A stretch of 64,000 nt of DNA. It comes from Promerops cafer. Lineage: Eukaryota > Chordata > Aves > Passeriformes > Nectariniidae. The stretch is taken from contig VZSE01004870.1 in NCBI GenBank assembly GCA_013398275.1, positions 248,001 to 312,000 on the forward strand, written 5' to 3'. A program made the position numbers and the translations under genes. Shown one piece after another: positions 12,601-22,279 of this stretch (the first letter of the stretch is position 1; each line of letters begins with the position of its first letter). The notes below the pieces were generated by a model. That model was not told the DNA's origin. It searched no databases and worked only from the letters and a program-made list of their open reading frames with translations.

Positions 12601-15432
12601 ACACAGTTTCCACATACAACACCTGCTCCTCCCCAAGAATTTGCAGCTCATTATCCAGAGATAATTAACACAAGCTGTGGATGAAGAGACCCATATCCCT
12701 GCTCCTGCCTACAGAACTGCTTCCAGGTCCCAGCTTGCCCACCCAGCTCTTCAGCCTCAGTTTCCTGTTGGCAGAGCCCTTGGCCAGGCAGGCAGGCGCA
12801 GGCAGCTGTGCAGGCAGCTGTGCAGGCAGCTGCGCAGGCAGCTGTGCAGGCAGCTGTGCAGGCAGCTGGAGCATTGGTGGTTCAGTGGTAGAATTCTCGC
12901 CTGCCACGCGGGAGGCCCGGGTTCGATTCCCGGCCAATGCAGTGCTCTTTTCCTCCTTTTTGCTTACATTTCTATCCATAATGCAGACGTAGGCACCTCG
13001 AAAACTCTGCCTAAATAATCATCTTTACCTTAACCATCAAAAGAGGTGCAAAAGCTTTCACTGCCTAACTACACAGAGGCTTTCCTTGGCACTATATGAG
13101 TCTCACACTCCCAAACAGGTGCCACTGATCAGTCATGCACTTTAGAATCCAGGAAAACCATTACAGAAGATGTTTATGAACTTTTCCTCCCCAAAATTAC
13201 AAACACCAGCCCTGCTCTCATCTTGCTCTGTGCAAAGCAGCTGCTCCCTTTTGCCCTGGGGACACCAGGCAGCCCCTCCCTCACTCTCCCTAGTCCAAAG
13301 CCAAGTTCTCCAACAGTTACAGCTCAATGCACATCCACAGACTGCTGCTTTAGGGATAATGGCTCCATTTACAGTCCTGCTCCAAGAAGAGAAACACACT
13401 GAGCTCGAACAAGACAGATCATTGGGGTGATCATTTTACTGCCTACATTTCAGGGATACAGCTTTGTTTAAACAGGAATAAGTTTACAGACTTCCTTCAT
13501 GACTTTAAAGGACTCAAGATTTAATTAATGAGGCAAAAAGTGCAGCATCAAAGCCTGCAAGCAGCAGGAGCTGTTCCTGCATTAGCAACTGAAGGAGAAG
13601 GAGGTTCCTGAGTAAAGAGGCAGCAACTCCCTCCTGGCTCGATGCCGTGGACATGGGAGTGATGCTGCTGGGGCCATTCTGTGATGGGTTTTAGATGAAC
13701 AAAACCTGTGAAATCTGTAGAAAAGGTTTGCCCTTGCCTTTTCCCTTCTCTTACTCTTCCCAAGTTCTACTTCCAGCTTGATCAGATGATCCCAAAGCAG
13801 ACTTTGGTTGGTGTAAGGCCAGCATAAACCCTTAATCCCGGGGCAGAGTAAGCTGGAGCAGAGCTGCTTGGATAAGGCACAGAGTATCACCTCTCACAAT
13901 GCAGCAAAGGGGTTACTGAAGTATTCCTGAGGCTGGAGTTATGAGGACACTGCAAGAATCCCACCCTGAAACACTGCAATCTACCCACAATAAATTATTC
14001 CTATAACAAAGAGAGAAAATGAGAGAAAACCAAACACACCAACAGCAGAAAGGGCTCGCTGGGTTGGGTTTGTACCACAGCACACACTCACCCATGTCCC
14101 AGGTGCCATCCTTTCTCTGCTGACCTCTCACACAGCACCCTCCACGTTGGAGGCAGGCAGTTTCCATGCCACATCCTTCACTGAACTCTCAGCACAGCGA
14201 CTCCATCCCCACGTCACTGCCCTGAGTGCCCGACTGCTCCCCTTGCAGGTGGCAACATCTCCCACCCAAAACTCACCCACCAGCTTGGACCATCGCTCCC
14301 AGCCCTGTGCTGGGCTGCAGCCTGAGGTGATGCTTCAGATCTCCTGCAGGAGAGCTGAGCTCTCAGGCAATGCCCAGGGAGGACACAGTCCTTCCCAGGG
14401 AAAGCTGTGGCCAAGCACAGCACCCAGACCAGCACAGCAAGGGTGAAAACACAGGGACCACTTACAAGCAACATCAGAGGGGCATGGCCACACCAGAAGG
14501 TGCCTGCAGACCTTTGCCTGGCTTGCTCCGAAAGGAAGGCCCCAGATCTGCTGGAACAGCAGCTGTGCGGGAAGAACCAAGGGCAACACCCAATGGCCAG
14601 GGGTGACAGCAACACTTCCCATCTCTCTAGCCAGGATCCAGCACGGGACAAGTTTGGATGAGCCCTCGGGGGAGAGGCACCAGGACTCTGGACGCGTCGC
14701 AGTAGAGCAAGTGGAACATTTCCAAGGAATTCCTACAGTGATGCCACTCTAGTATTCACCTCGCACAGGGCTGTGCAACTGCACCGGGAACCCACCGTCA
14801 GAACGAGCCTTCTGTCAGGGGCTCTCGGGATGCGCCAGGAGCCAGCGGGTCCTCACTGGCACCCAGGAGCTGACACACTCGGGGATAAGTTTCAGTGCCC
14901 GCTGGGATGGGAGACAGGGAGCAGCTCTGGGAGAGATCCCTCCTGCCCGAGCACCGCCCACGGCGCTGTCCCCGACAGGGTCATCGTGTCTCCTTAGCCC
15001 CTTCCGCAGGGTGCCGGGCCGGGGGAGCCGGCACCCCAGACGTCGCAGGGGTGACCGCCATCCCCGCAGTGCCCAGATCCCACCGGGCAGCCTCCTCCCG
15101 CCGCCGGTGTACGGCTGGACCCACCCAAGCATCACGAGCCGGCTCCCGCCACCCCGGGGCCACAGAGAGCCCCAGCACCGCAACACCTCTCCCCGCCCTT
15201 CCCTAGCCACCGGGCCGGGCTCCCTGACCTCAGCACCGGGCTCCCTGACCCCAGCACCGGGGCCGCCCGCACCGGCACCGCCCTCATTCCCGCTGCCCTC
15301 CCGGTTCCCGGCAGCTCCCGCCGCTCACTTCTCTATCTCCAGGGCCGCCACCTTCCTCTTCTCGTAGAGTTTGTCGGTGAGCGCCCGCACCACGCCGGGC
15401 GTCAGCGGCGACAGGTCCCGCTCCGCGTTCAT
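3633..15432 (-). CDS. VAC14: VAC14, 5' half (coding exons 1-10), partial
   Basis: VAC14 is a HEAT-repeat scaffold that holds the lipid kinase PIKfyve and the phosphatase FIG4 together on endolysosomal membranes, where the complex makes and turns over PI(3,5)P2. Ten exons, read right to left, join in phase: 15329-15432, 11877-12027, 11098-11265, 10340-10402, 9252-9359, 8355-8464, 7294-7400, 6182-6316, 5762-5914, 3633-3687. They total 1,154 nt, about 384 codons. All junctions are GT-AG. The protein is nearly identical to human VAC14 in blocks such as [40 protein letters not shown] and [13 protein letters not shown], so identity is certain. The human protein is about 780 residues, so the C-terminal half lies left of base 1. 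The last two exons encode the poorly conserved acidic/Ser-rich linker. The start at 15432 matches the human N-terminus. No disabling change was seen; this gene looks functional, unlike its neighbour. Confidence 0.96.
4674..4744 (-). tRNA. tRNA-Gly (GCC)
   Basis: A 71-nt gene reading GCATTGGTGGTTCAGTGGTA at its 5' end, with anticodon loop CTGCCAC, B box GGTTCGATTCC and acceptor 3' strand CCAATGC plus discriminator A. All four stems pair, and it matches the standard vertebrate tRNA-Gly(GCC). A T5 pol III terminator lies just downstream at 4663-4667. It sits in VAC14 intron 9 in the same orientation as VAC14. Confidence 0.96.
5762..5914 (-). CDS. VAC14: VAC14 coding exon 9
   Basis: Acceptor CACTCAG|AC, donor CCG|GTGAGT. 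Encodes [20 protein letters not shown] and an acidic, Ser/Thr/Pro-rich tail to about residue 366. This is the start of the fast-evolving linker. Confidence 0.94.
6182..6316 (-). CDS. VAC14: VAC14 coding exon 8
   Basis: Acceptor TTCCAG|AT, donor A|GTATCC. Encodes [20 protein letters not shown] through YDDRKK, residues about 271-315. The split codon at the end gives Asn with exon 9, where human has Ser. Confidence 0.95.
7294..7400 (-). CDS. VAC14: VAC14 coding exon 7
   Basis: Acceptor CCACAG|G completes the Met codon; donor G|GTGAGT. Encodes [20 protein letters not shown] through VIHCQAA, residues 235-270. Confidence 0.96.
8355..8464 (-). CDS. VAC14: VAC14 coding exon 6
   Basis: Acceptor TCTAG|ATC, donor AT|GTGGGT. 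Encodes residues 199-234 ([20 protein letters not shown] and on to KEIRK) plus two bases of the next Met. Confidence 0.96.
9252..9359 (-). CDS. VAC14: VAC14 coding exon 5
   Basis: Acceptor CTGCAG|GAT, donor TGG|GTAGGT; 36 codons, residues 163-198, [12 protein letters not shown] through QFIISW. Confidence 0.96.
10340..10402 (-). CDS. VAC14: VAC14 coding exon 4
   Basis: A 63-nt exon, too short to stand out as an ORF. Acceptor TTCACAG|CTG, donor AAG|GTATTT. Encodes [20 protein letters not shown] plus K, about residues 142-162. Confidence 0.95.
10895..10965 (+). mobile_element. CR1 LINE 3'-end fragment
   Basis: Contains GTGGGTCCCTTCCAACTCAG followed by ATATTCTGTGAT, the typical avian CR1 3' terminus. 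It is truncated and sits in VAC14 intron 3. Confidence 0.75.
11098..11265 (-). CDS. VAC14: VAC14 coding exon 3
   Basis: Acceptor CCCCAG|GAC, donor AAG|GTAAGA; 56 codons, residues 86-141, [17 protein letters not shown] through VLFDGLSK. Phase 0 at both ends. Confidence 0.96.
11877..12027 (-). CDS. VAC14: VAC14 coding exon 2
   Basis: Acceptor CCCCAG|G, donor AAG|GTAGGT. Encodes about residues 35-85, including [10 protein letters not shown] and [15 protein letters not shown], the first HEAT-type helices. Confidence 0.96.
12790..12869. repeat. 12-bp tandem repeat next to tRNA
   Basis: About six and a half copies of GCAGGCAGCTGT, with one T-to-C variant, ending two bases before the tRNA-Gly gene. 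It lies where the pol III upstream region would be. Confidence 0.9.
12871..12941 (+). tRNA. tRNA-Gly (GCC), second copy
   Basis: Sequence appears identical over 71 nt to the copy at 4,674-4,744, but it lies on the plus strand, antisense within VAC14 intron 1. Terminator TTTT at 12948-12951. The first ~20 bases of 3' flank (CTTTTCCTCCTTTTT-like) also match the other copy, so the duplication includes flank. A 12-bp tandem repeat abuts the 5' end. Confidence 0.96.
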
Positions 15433-15620
15433 GGCCCCGCCGCCGCCACCGGCGGCCACGTGACCGCGACCGGCAGGCGCACACACGTGACCCCGCCCCG
15501 CCACGCAGCGCCCCCGCGCGGCGCGGAGACACGCGGCACCCACGGCTCATTAAGCCCTGGGGTCATTAACAGGAGCGTCATTAGGGAGAGGCGCCTTCGC
15601 CCGGGCAGCCCGAGGGGGCA
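14930..15620. promoter_or_regulatory. VAC14: CpG-island promoter of VAC14
   Basis: Dense CpG and high GC around coding exon 1, densest at 15,300-15,540, without a clear TATA box. This is typical of a housekeeping promoter. The 5' UTR must lie directly right of 15,432; the cap site cannot be read from sequence. CpG falls sharply beyond about 15,620. Confidence 0.75.
15329..15432 (-). CDS. VAC14: VAC14 coding exon 1 (start codon)
   Basis: ATG at 15432-15430 in the context GGGGCC-ATG-A. It encodes residues 1-34 plus two bases of Lys35, beginning [12 protein letters not shown]. Donor AA|GTGAGC. It lies inside the CpG island. Confidence 0.95.
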
Positions 15621-17356
15621 CAGTCCCGGTCCTGGTCACAGGTTTATGTCTAAAAGGATTTAGCAGCACTTAATCACTGATTAATTTAACATTTACAAAG
15701 TGATTCGACAGACTTTGCTGTAACCGCAACAGTCACTCGATTATCTATAGCGTTTAAAGTAAGCTCACACATGCACCTACACATGGATGTTAGTAAATGG
15801 CCCCAGCTATACCTATTAAAAACTCCCCTCAAGTGCCAGTGAAATACTTGGATCAAATGCCCTGCTGTTCCTCAGCAGGTGAGGGCTGAGCCTCACGGCC
15901 TGGGGGTATTGGCGCAGGCTGCAATGCTTCAGCTTGTGGCACAGACCGATTGTTTGTGTGTGGCTAAATGTCCCCTGTCCAAAGGACTCCCCTCCTTGTG
16001 CCAGCATATCTGGCCACCTCACACTTCACAGGGTGTCTTTTGAAGGTGACTGGGACATCTGATTTCAAGGTCCCTGCAGAGTCCTTGGCACATCCAGCAT
16101 GGATGTGTTGTACCTAGAAGAAGCAGAGAGTCCAGACTAAACAGGAATTACTGGCAAGGGCAGGACTGACAGCAAAAGGGATGGATGTGGTGAGCAGCTG
16201 TGCCAAGAATCTGCACCTCACTGTGGATTTAGCTGAGGTTTGATAGAGAAAAGTAGGAACAGAAGATGCCACTTCCCATAACATGGAGCCTTTTCTGCGG
16301 GGCTGATGCCCAGCTCTGATCCTATCTGCTTCCAGCCAGCTCCTGCCATATGGAAAGCTGAGCCAAAGAGGGATTTCGGCTTCTGCTGGCAGGCTATGGG
16401 CTCAAGGGCTGCCTGTATTCAGGCTGGTACCTTCCCACATGCAGCAAAGACCTGAGAGAGTCCACTGAGGAGGTGATAATCCCCCACAATTAAACCTACC
16501 ATGTCTAGAAGAACAGAAAAGCTTCCATCAACTTGCTAGGAGGAAACCCTGCAAAGAGTCCATAAGAAAAGCTTGGGGGAGAGAAAGGCCAAGGAAGAAA
16601 ACCATGTCTAATATTTGGCTGCTGGTTGGCCAAGTTCAGAGCAGGGCACATGTTTTCCCTCTCTGGATGATCACACTTCATGGTTAATGAATTTACCTTC
16701 TCCACAAAAGTCCTCAAAATAAACTGAGAAAAGGGAACACAGAGCACAATGACACAGGTGTGAGTACAGGGTGGCACGCAGATTGACACCACAGTGCCAC
16801 TGGTCCAGCACAGGGAACACAGCACTTAGCACCAAGGTCAAGTAAAATCAGACAGGAAAAAAAAGTACTGAAAGCAATGAGCAGAATGTAATTAAACCAC
16901 AACCAAGTTTAATTAAAATGTAGTAAACAGGGATCAAATACAGTCTAATGAAACTGGGACATCACACACGCCCATGAGAACAAAATGTGAGTTGAGAGAC
17001 AGGGCAGAAAATCCCCCACCACCTTTCCTGTGTTGTGTTTAGCTGAAGAGGACAGACTGGTCAGAAAATCACGTTTTCAAGAACTCCCTTCCTGGAGAGC
17101 AGAAGTCAGTCATTTGCTTGAAAAGAATTTCTGAGACCTGTTCCCAGGTCTGCCATATACTGGGGATCTTTCCTTTGTGGTACAAGCACTGGTTCTCAGA
17201 CCAGAACATTCCCTCAGCAGGTCCTCACATGGACAGGTACAATGCCACTGTTAAAAAGGAGCAGAGGGAGTTTCTCTGAATCACCCAGCAGGTTCCCCTT
17301 GAAGCACAGCACAGGGTCCTCTCTACATTATGAAGGAGCAGGCACAGGACCCTCAC
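15621..17356. other. VAC14-HYDIN intergenic DNA
   Basis: No gene, RNA or repeat family recognised. In the ancestral order the 3' end of HYDIN should lie near here. I find no match to its C-terminal region on either strand. Confidence 0.5.
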
Positions 17357-17590
17357 CCAAGGCAGATGCTCCTCTCCACTGATAGTGAAGGTCAGGATTT
17401 TGGCTTCAGTTCTATGCAGGAGAGGCACAGAAATAATTTCAGCTGGCACTAACCCATTTCCCACTGGGCAAGCAATGCAGCAAAACACCCACTGTGTTTT
17501 CCCTGGCAGGTGCTCCTGTACCCCACAACAAAGCTCCCCCTCACTCTTCTCTGTCCCAGCTGACTTAGGGCCACACACAAGAGGAATCTG
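17357..17590 (-). pseudogene. HYDIN: HYDIN-like exon remnant (mid N-terminal third)
   Basis: The minus-strand frame contains QWVFCCIACPV and ILTFTISGEEHLPW, then donor TGG|GTGAGG. I align these, from memory, with human HYDIN EQVLKVYYLPGV and PENITLSGEGIFPQ, about residue 1,700. Orientation agrees with the other minus-strand exons, and the position is the next one expected in order after the exon at 30.9 kb. Similarity is moderate and the 5' boundary is unclear; a second frame near 17,600 (GRLFLFEADSS) may be its frameshifted start. It could also be chance. Confidence 0.45.
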
Positions 17591-17999
17591 CTTCAAAGAG
17601 AAAGAGCCTTCCAGAATAACACTTTAAAATAATTTCACTTAATTGAATCATGCAGTACAGCAGGTAAATAATGAGGCACCAGATGAGACATGGCTGCAGT
17701 GAGATGAGACATATGCAACAAGCAGAAGCACAGCATGAAAACAGTACAAAAGAAGGCAAAAATACATCAACACCACCATCAGTAAAGATTATTTCAAAGG
17801 AGATTTAAAAAGGAATTGCTTATTAGGGCAGAAAGCTGACTTCCCTTGTTCCAATTCAGCCACTAAAGGGTTAGGGAAGGCCAGGTCAGAGTTCCACTAC
17901 AGAGGTCCCAGGGCAGAGCAACTGGGCCTCTCTTGGATAAGGGCTCCAATCACTCCTTTAGCATAAAAGAGCTTAATACACCCTAAGGAATCTACCTAG

Positions 18000-19487
18000 G
18001 ATCACCTCATTTTACAGAAACAAGGAGGAAATCATGAATGCTGACTTGATGACACAGAAACTGCTTCATCTAAGCCATTGTCCTTGGAAAGCCTCAGCTC
18101 AGCTGTGGCACATCTCAAACACTTCCAGCTTGCTACCTAATGTTGCCCTGTCTTCATAGCCATTTAGACTAAACTATCATCCTCATTTTTCTACTCTGCT
18201 CTACTGAACAGCAGCTACTGTCTCACAGATCACCTCATGCCAAGCACTTTGACATTGTGCTTACAGATTAAAAAACAGTCTCATGTCTAAAAACACCCTC
18301 ACTTAATTTACAAGGTGCCTCAGGAAAGATGGGGAGGGCATTCAGGATTGCTCAGCCACAGTGACCTGCTCTCCCACCCACAGACCCATTTCCAGCTGAG
18401 TATTATAAAATCCCAACAAGTTTTTTTTGTGTGGCCCTTCTTGATGCACAGCACCTTCACGAGCAGACCCTGGAATGCAGAGAAAAGTTGCCAAAAGCAG
18501 GTGGAGGAAGGTGGAGAAGAAGCAGGGCCGTTAGCTCTGCTTGGAGGTTCCTGTTATCTTCTGCCAAATTAGATTAGGGTTTAATTACAACGTAAAGGGG
18601 AAATCTAATTTTGATGCTAGAACAATGCCCATATTTTACAATAACAGAGAAGTAAGCACATTCCAGTGAAGTCTGCGAGGAATTAATTTCCTCTGGGGCC
18701 ACTTGTTGGCCACTTGCCTGATTCTCTGTATTCCCATTTTTTTTAGAACCAATTTAGGTTTTTGGACATGGGAATGCTGAATCAGTGTTCAGCTTTTAAT
18801 CGCCCCATCTCCCCCTCAGTCGGCTTTGCTGGACCTGAGCCTGCAGGCACTTGCTCCTCCTGATGCTGAGTCACCTGACTCTGCAGAGTTGGTGGCAGCT
18901 GAGGGTCCCGAGCATCTGGCAGGAGAGCAGCCTCTGCTCCAAAGGGTTTGGCATGGCCCCGTTGCTGGCTCTTCCCTGCTGAGGATGCTATGACAGCTCC
19001 CTGTTCTGCTCTGCGTGTTAATTAAGCAGTAATATATTTTCTCTGGGTCCCTCAGCAGCCACCATGTGACTGTGCATGGCAGAGCTGCAAATGAAGATGG
19101 TCTCCAAGCTATTAACACCTCAAATTGCTCATCAAGGGCCCGGCAGAAGGGCAGCATGTCAGATATTATTTCTGGTCCACATTAAGCACTGTTGGTATTC
19201 TAAGTGATCAGAATAAACAAATTCAGTCTGACACTGAGGGAATCAGGTATCAAGACTCAGGAGGGTGAGATCAGTGGAACTGAAGCATCCATACATCCAA
19301 CCTTGCTGGAGCCCATCAGCAGAGCCTCCCAGCATCCATCACACACACACATTTATTTTGGCCAGGTGAGAAAAATGTTTTTTTTTTCCTGCCTGGACAA
19401 GACTCTTGTATGCTTAGATTTTTTTTTTTTTTTCCTTCCAAATGTTCAAGCCATTCTTTCCTATTTACTCTCTAGTCACTGAAATGT
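18000..19487 (+). repeat. Inverted repeat, left arm
   Basis: Reverse complement of 29,100-30,185 (against 18,385-19,487) and of 32,162-32,412 (against 18,000-18,247). Identity by eye is about 90% or higher, and a 113-codon reading frame is preserved in both copies. The stretch 18,248-18,384 is not in the right arm. A T-rich tract near 19,420 marks the inner end. Confidence 0.92.
18252..18383 (+). repeat. 132-bp direct repeat, copy 1 (CpG-poor)
   Basis: Matches 21,525-21,656 in the same orientation. Most CpG sites of the other copy are TG or CA here, as expected for a methylated, decaying copy. It lies in the gap of the inverted-repeat left arm. Confidence 0.85.
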
Positions 19488-20628
19488 CTTCCAGAGAAAT
19501 CTCTTTCTCGTGGATGAAGTTATGTCTTTGGATTGTATCCTGGCCACCCAGCTTCTCTTCGTGTGGCATTACCGTAATCTTGGCCTTGGCCAGTGGTGGT
19601 TCCATCTTGGAGCCACCTGGTATTGGCTCTGTCAGACATTGGAGAAGCTTCTGGCAGCTCCTCAGAGAAGCCAGCCCTGTAGCCCCCCCATGCTACCAAA
19701 ACGTTGCCATGCAACCCAGTACGTGTCAGCCTTTCACTCATCTGTGATACTGCTCAGATTTTATGATTTGGCCTGCCACTATGTTTGTGTCGGAGGGGAA
19801 CCTGCAGAGAAATCACAGTGGGAATTGCATTTCCTGTAATTACACTGCATCCTCACTGCTGGATAAAGTCTGCCTAAAAATGTTGTTGTAACTGCTGGTA
19901 TATTTCTATTTTTAATGTCACTCTTTTTTTTTTTTGTTTTTAATGACATTTGAAATTAAGTTATTTTCTCCATGGGAGCTCTGGAGGGCTAGAGGTATTT
20001 TGACAACCCAGAAATATTCAATCAAAATAGTTTAAAAAATGATGAGGATCATTAGCCAGGCTGATGTATAGGCTGGGATTTCTGTTTTCCCCTTTAACCC
20101 TTTTCTTCCAAATTCAGTTCCACACCTCAGATATGGGTAATTTGTTATGTTTTGCATTCTCCTTGGGAATTGACCCTATTTCCTTCCCTCAGAGTTTGAG
20201 CTAACCCATGAAATCTAAGGCAGTCTCATGACTTTTCTGAAAGAGAGAAGCTAAACTATTTTTAAATCATCTTTTCAAAAGTCTTTCTATAGAGTAAAGC
20301 CTTCCCTGCAGGCAAAGCAACCCAAGAAAAGAAGGGAAAGAACCCATGTGCCTGGTGTACTGTTATTTAGCCAGGCATTTTTGGATTTATTTTGTGTAAA
20401 ACTCTCTTGAAGTGGCCTGTCCATCATCAGGCTTCTGATGTGGAGGCACCAAGTACAGGGGCATCAAAGTAATACAAAAAGATGAGCACACATACTGTGC
20501 CCCGTGCCCCTGACTGGGATCCTTTTTCCTCACCTGTTTGTTAAGCTGTGGGTTTCCAGTGCCACCTCCTGCTGCCAGCACAGGGTGCGTTCCTGAATGT
20601 GTGCTAAAAGCAACAGTCTTCTCTGCAG

Positions 20629-20809
20629 CCTTTTTCCTTTTTATGGAGAGATACAACACACAGAACTGTCCCAGCAGCTGCAAGAAGGTAACCATCAATG
20701 TCTCCCCCTTGGAGGGACAGAGGTGCATTTCTTATTTGAGCGTGATGGCAAAGCAGAAACGTTCCTTTTAGACCCCTCCAGCATGAGGCTGAAACCAAAT
20801 GAGAAGCAG
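20629..20809 (+). pseudogene. HYDIN: HYDIN exon remnant (plus strand, ~residue 2,880)
   Basis: Acceptor CTCTGCAG. The first frame reads ERYNTQNCPSSCKKVTINV, aligning with human RDKYKSSLFPGNMETLTIL. After a one-base deletion near 20,715 it continues TEVHFLFERDGKAETFLLDP and SSMRLKPNEKQ, matching FYFQNDVKANTYFLEP...VLKPNEKQ. The 3' edge is CAG|GCAGGG, so a GC replaces the usual GT. The strand is opposite to the N-terminal HYDIN exons of this window and the exon belongs far downstream in the protein, so the piece has been inverted. Confidence 0.85.
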
Positions 20810-20916
20810 GCAGGGGATGGGCAGATAGGGCAGGCACTGTAGAAGTGCCCAGGCACTGCTCCTGCTCACTGAATGGTCTCTGCATTTTTTTTTTTTTTTT
20901 GTGGAGACTGGTGCAG

Positions 20917-21088
20917 GAGCTGAGCATTTGGACAGACCCCACTTCCATTGGCCTCTTGGAAGGCAAACTCATCTGGAGCATTAAGGAGAACCTCAAGCTA
21001 GTGGTCTCCTGCCTGTGCTGCCAAGGGGTGCACGTAGAGCTGGGGATCAGCTCTCAGGAGCTGCGTTTTGGCAGCTGCTTCTGCACAG
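20917..21088 (+). pseudogene. HYDIN: HYDIN exon remnant (next exon, plus strand)
   Basis: Acceptor GGTGCAG|GAG, donor CACAG|GTCACT. It reads ELSIWTDPTSIGLLEGKLI and later CCQGVHVELGISSQELRFG, aligning with human MLNVWAYPTSVGVFEDSIV and SCQGIRPELELEPRQLHF. Near 21,073 one base is missing: the expected LLLHR end is only in frame after adding it. It lies 107 bp after the previous exon, in the correct order. Confidence 0.85.
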
Positions 21089-21223
21089 GTCACTCATCCC
21101 ACAGGCACTCAGAGACTTGTGACAAAGAGAAAATGTTTGACTCTGGTTTCAGAGGCACAGATGGAGCTGCTCCAAGGTGCATTCAGTGGCGAGGCTGGTG
21201 TGACCATCCTCCTGTCTCTGCAG

Positions 21224-21266
21224 GACAAACAGTAAGACCCTGGTCCTGAGAAACCACACCCCACTG
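21224..21266 (+). pseudogene. HYDIN: HYDIN exon remnant, cut off by retrotransposon
   Basis: Acceptor TCTCTGCAG|G. With the split Arg codon from the previous exon it reads TNSKTLVLRNHTPL, matching human KESRVVVLRNVTLL. Coding similarity stops at 21,266, where R2-type sequence begins; the rest of the exon is not found nearby. Confidence 0.75.
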
Positions 21267-21521
21267 CGAGAATTAAAAGGCACAACTACATCGGCAAAAC
21301 TTTAACAAAGGAAGCTAAAAAGAAAGTAGTGTTCCAGGAACAACATAAGAACAATTAATTACATGAACAGGACCTAGTATTTGTGAAAGGCAACCAGGCA
21401 TATGTGGTGGATGTCACAGTGAGATACAAATATACTGAAACATCTTTAGAAGAGGCTGTGAGGGAAAAGGTGAGGAAATACCAACACCTTCAAAAACAAA
21501 TTCACGAACTAACAAATGCAG
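21267..21521 (+). mobile_element. R2-type non-LTR retrotransposon fragment (endonuclease domain)
   Basis: The plus frame reads ARIKRHNYI, then VVFQEQH, then DLVFVKGNQAYVVDVTVRY and SLEEAVREKVRKYQHL. This is the layout of the C-terminal restriction-like endonuclease of R2/NeSL-clade elements: the RHN motif after the zinc knuckle, then the (K)PDL...VVDVTVR active-site region. The usual Pro before Asp is Gln, and TAA at 21,356-21,358 breaks the frame. No reverse transcriptase part and no 3' end are present, so it is dead. It sits in a HYDIN exon rather than in the 28S rDNA site that R2 normally uses. Confidence 0.75.
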
Positions 21522-21524
21522 CAA

Positions 21525-21656
21525 ACATTGTGCTTACAGATTAAAAAACAGTCTCACCTCTAAAAATAGCCTCACTAATTTTGCACAGTGGCTCACGAAG
21601 GGCGAGGAGGGCGTTTAGAATGGCTCAGCCGCAGGGACCTGCTCTCCCACCCGCAG
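21525..21656 (+). repeat. 132-bp direct repeat, copy 2 (CpG-rich)
   Basis: Same sequence as 18,252-18,383 but with CpGs retained. It starts directly after the R2-like fragment and runs into the CpG island at 21,660. Confidence 0.85.
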
Positions 21657-21659
21657 CCC

Positions 21660-22050
21660 CAGCACAGGAGCGGGCTGTGCTAAGTCCGGGCTGCGCTCGG
21701 GGGTCCCACACCGCTCATGCCGTGCCCCGGGCCCAGCAGCTGAACTCTGCCTCCACAGCCAACAGGGCAGGGCAGGGCAGGGCAGGGCAGGGCAGGCCGG
21801 GCGAGGCTGTGCCGGGCCCCTGAGGGCGGCGGGGAAGCGCCGCGCCCGCAGAAAGGCCGCCCGCCGGCGCTGCAGTGGCGGCGCTCCGCCACACGGGCGC
21901 GCCCTCAGCCAAGCCTGACGCCGCGAGCGCTCCGGCTCTGAGGGCAGCGGGCGAGAAGGCCGGGCAGGGCCGGGCAGGGCCGGACACCGCGGAACAGGAC
22001 ACGGGGCAAAGCCTCCGGCCGGCTCGCACCCGCCACAGAAGCGGCTGAGC
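21660..22050. promoter_or_regulatory. Orphan CpG island
   Basis: Very GC-rich with many CpGs, including a GGGCA pentamer run at about 21,763-21,797. No gene starts here as far as I can see; open frames through it are low-complexity Pro/Ala/Arg. It could be a promoter of an unseen transcript or a GC-rich repeat. Confidence 0.55.
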
Positions 22051-22279
22051 TTGCTCGCTCGAACACAAGAGCACACAGCACACTGGCTCTCGGCCGTCAG
22101 CCACGCTGTTAAATGCCAGGATGCAAGCCAGAGACTTACCTTCGCCCCGGGAAAGGGATTTCTATGGCATTTGCACGGTGGGAGAAATGGACACGCAGGT
22201 GAACAGCACTTGCATTATCTGTGTATTTACTGTCTCTCTCCCCACGACGCTGTGACACAGTAGATGTTTCTTCACCTCT

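Noticed and set aside
15433..15543. Upstream in-frame ATG for VAC14
   Set aside because: The frame is open to 15,543, but the added residues are Gly/Ala/Arg-rich UTR-like sequence; conserved VAC14 starts at MNAERD (15,432).
18816..19157. 113-codon frame also present at 29,411-29,752
   Set aside because: It is preserved because the inverted repeat arms are young copies of each other, not because it is a gene. No recognisable domain.
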